A stretch of 5,973 nt of DNA from Ruminococcus sp. (GTDB lineage Bacteria; Bacillota; Clostridia; Oscillospirales; Ruminococcaceae), in NCBI GenBank assembly GCA_003446315.1, contig DMBA01000057.1:3455-9427 (forward strand), read 5' to 3'. This document shows positions 5,689 through 5,973 of the stretch, piece after piece. Below the pieces are notes generated by a model. That model had not been told where the DNA came from and did no database searches. It saw only the letters and a program-made list of their open reading frames with translations. Position numbers and translations under genes: made by a program. Each line of letters opens with the position of its first letter. Position 1 is the stretch's first letter.

Positions 5689-5973
5689 ATGAGAATGAAA
5701 CGAATCTGTCGTTTTTTGCTGAGTTTGGCGATTCTTTCGCAAAATTTCTGCGAATTGCCCGCAAATGCTGAAAAATTGACAGAAACCTGTGATTTTGCAT
5801 CGTTTTCGGAGCAGGTGCAGGGCATCATGCAGGCGGAAACGGATCGCGCACTTTATACCGAGATCGTGTATGATCCGGCAGCGGGTACACTGTCCGCAGA
5901 CGGCGGTTCTGCGCAAACGGCTTGCGGCGGTTTGTATATCGGCGAAGACGGTATGTATGTGCAGACGGAGGAC
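5689..5973 (+). CDS. Secreted protein of unknown function, 3' end missing
   Basis: The frame is open from ATG 5689 to the window end, giving 95 residues. AAAAGGGG lies about eight bases before the start and serves as ribosome binding site. The protein begins with a classical signal peptide: basic MRMKRICR, a hydrophobic core (FLLSLAILS) and a signal peptidase I site after PANA (residues 24-27). The predicted mature part has many acidic residues, contains Cys34 and Cys79 that could form a disulphide, and shows a short GG-LYIGEDGMYVQ stretch suggesting beta structure. I do not recognise the family. It follows the ATPase by 24 nt on the same strand with no hairpin between, so it may be co-transcribed with the helicase-ATPase pair, although an exported product fits poorly with a cytoplasmic DNA-acting pair. 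It could equally be the first gene of a separate function with its own promoter inside the ATPase gene. Confidence 0.8.
   Translation, partial: MRMKRICRFLLSLAILSQNFCELPANAEKLTETCDFASFSEQVQGIMQAETDRALYTEIVYDPAAGTLSADGGSAQTACGGLYIGEDGMYVQTED

Noticed and set aside
5529..5771. + strand 80-residue frame over the ATPase 3' end and the next start
   Set aside because: Overlaps two better supported genes in another frame and resembles no family.

Overview
The window reads as Bacillota (Clostridia), most like a Ruminococcus/Oscillospiraceae gut bacterium. This is inferred from the style of the proteins (a secreted or anchored single-domain cyclophilin behind a Ser/Asp/Glu-rich linker, a DUF2975 membrane protein with a YozG-type regulator), from strong GAGGTG-type ribosome binding sites, from a textbook sigma-A promoter, and from moderate GC with A/T-rich intergenic DNA. 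No species can be named from the sequence alone. I see no tRNA, rRNA, CRISPR array, transposase or integrase.

Layout. (1) Positions 1-567, + strand: the 3' part of a cyclophilin-type peptidyl-prolyl isomerase gene, entered inside its low-complexity linker. (2) Positions 568-727: a convergent intergenic region dominated by a rod-like imperfect palindrome of about 110 nt that ends in seven T residues on the + strand. It is probably a terminator, possibly a small structured RNA. (3) Positions 728-2479, - strand: a three-gene operon read right to left, DUF2975 membrane protein, membrane-anchored alpha/beta hydrolase, and small XRE-family regulator. The genes are packed so that each stop codon lies in or beside the next gene's ribosome binding site. 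A near-consensus promoter (TTGACA, 17 bp, TATACT with extended -10) drives it. (4) Positions 2480-2686: a divergent regulatory region with several copies of CGATAA/TTATCG, some next to the leftward promoter and some beside the rightward ribosome binding site. (5) Positions 2687-5973, + strand: an Lhr-like DEAD/DEAH-box helicase overlapping by four bases (ATGA) with a small ABC-type AAA ATPase, followed 24 nt later by the 5' end of a gene for a secreted protein that runs off the window.

How it may work together. The leftward operon looks like a DUF2975/YozG-type membrane-protein/regulator pair with a hydrolase gene sitting between the two partners. The regulator is a natural candidate to bind the CGATAA motifs of the shared divergent region and so control its own operon and perhaps the helicase operon (inference). 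The helicase and ATPase are translationally coupled and likely act in one nucleic-acid process such as repair, or conceivably defence. Nothing in the sequence proves a defence role. This coupled pair is the best candidate for an undescribed functional unit here.
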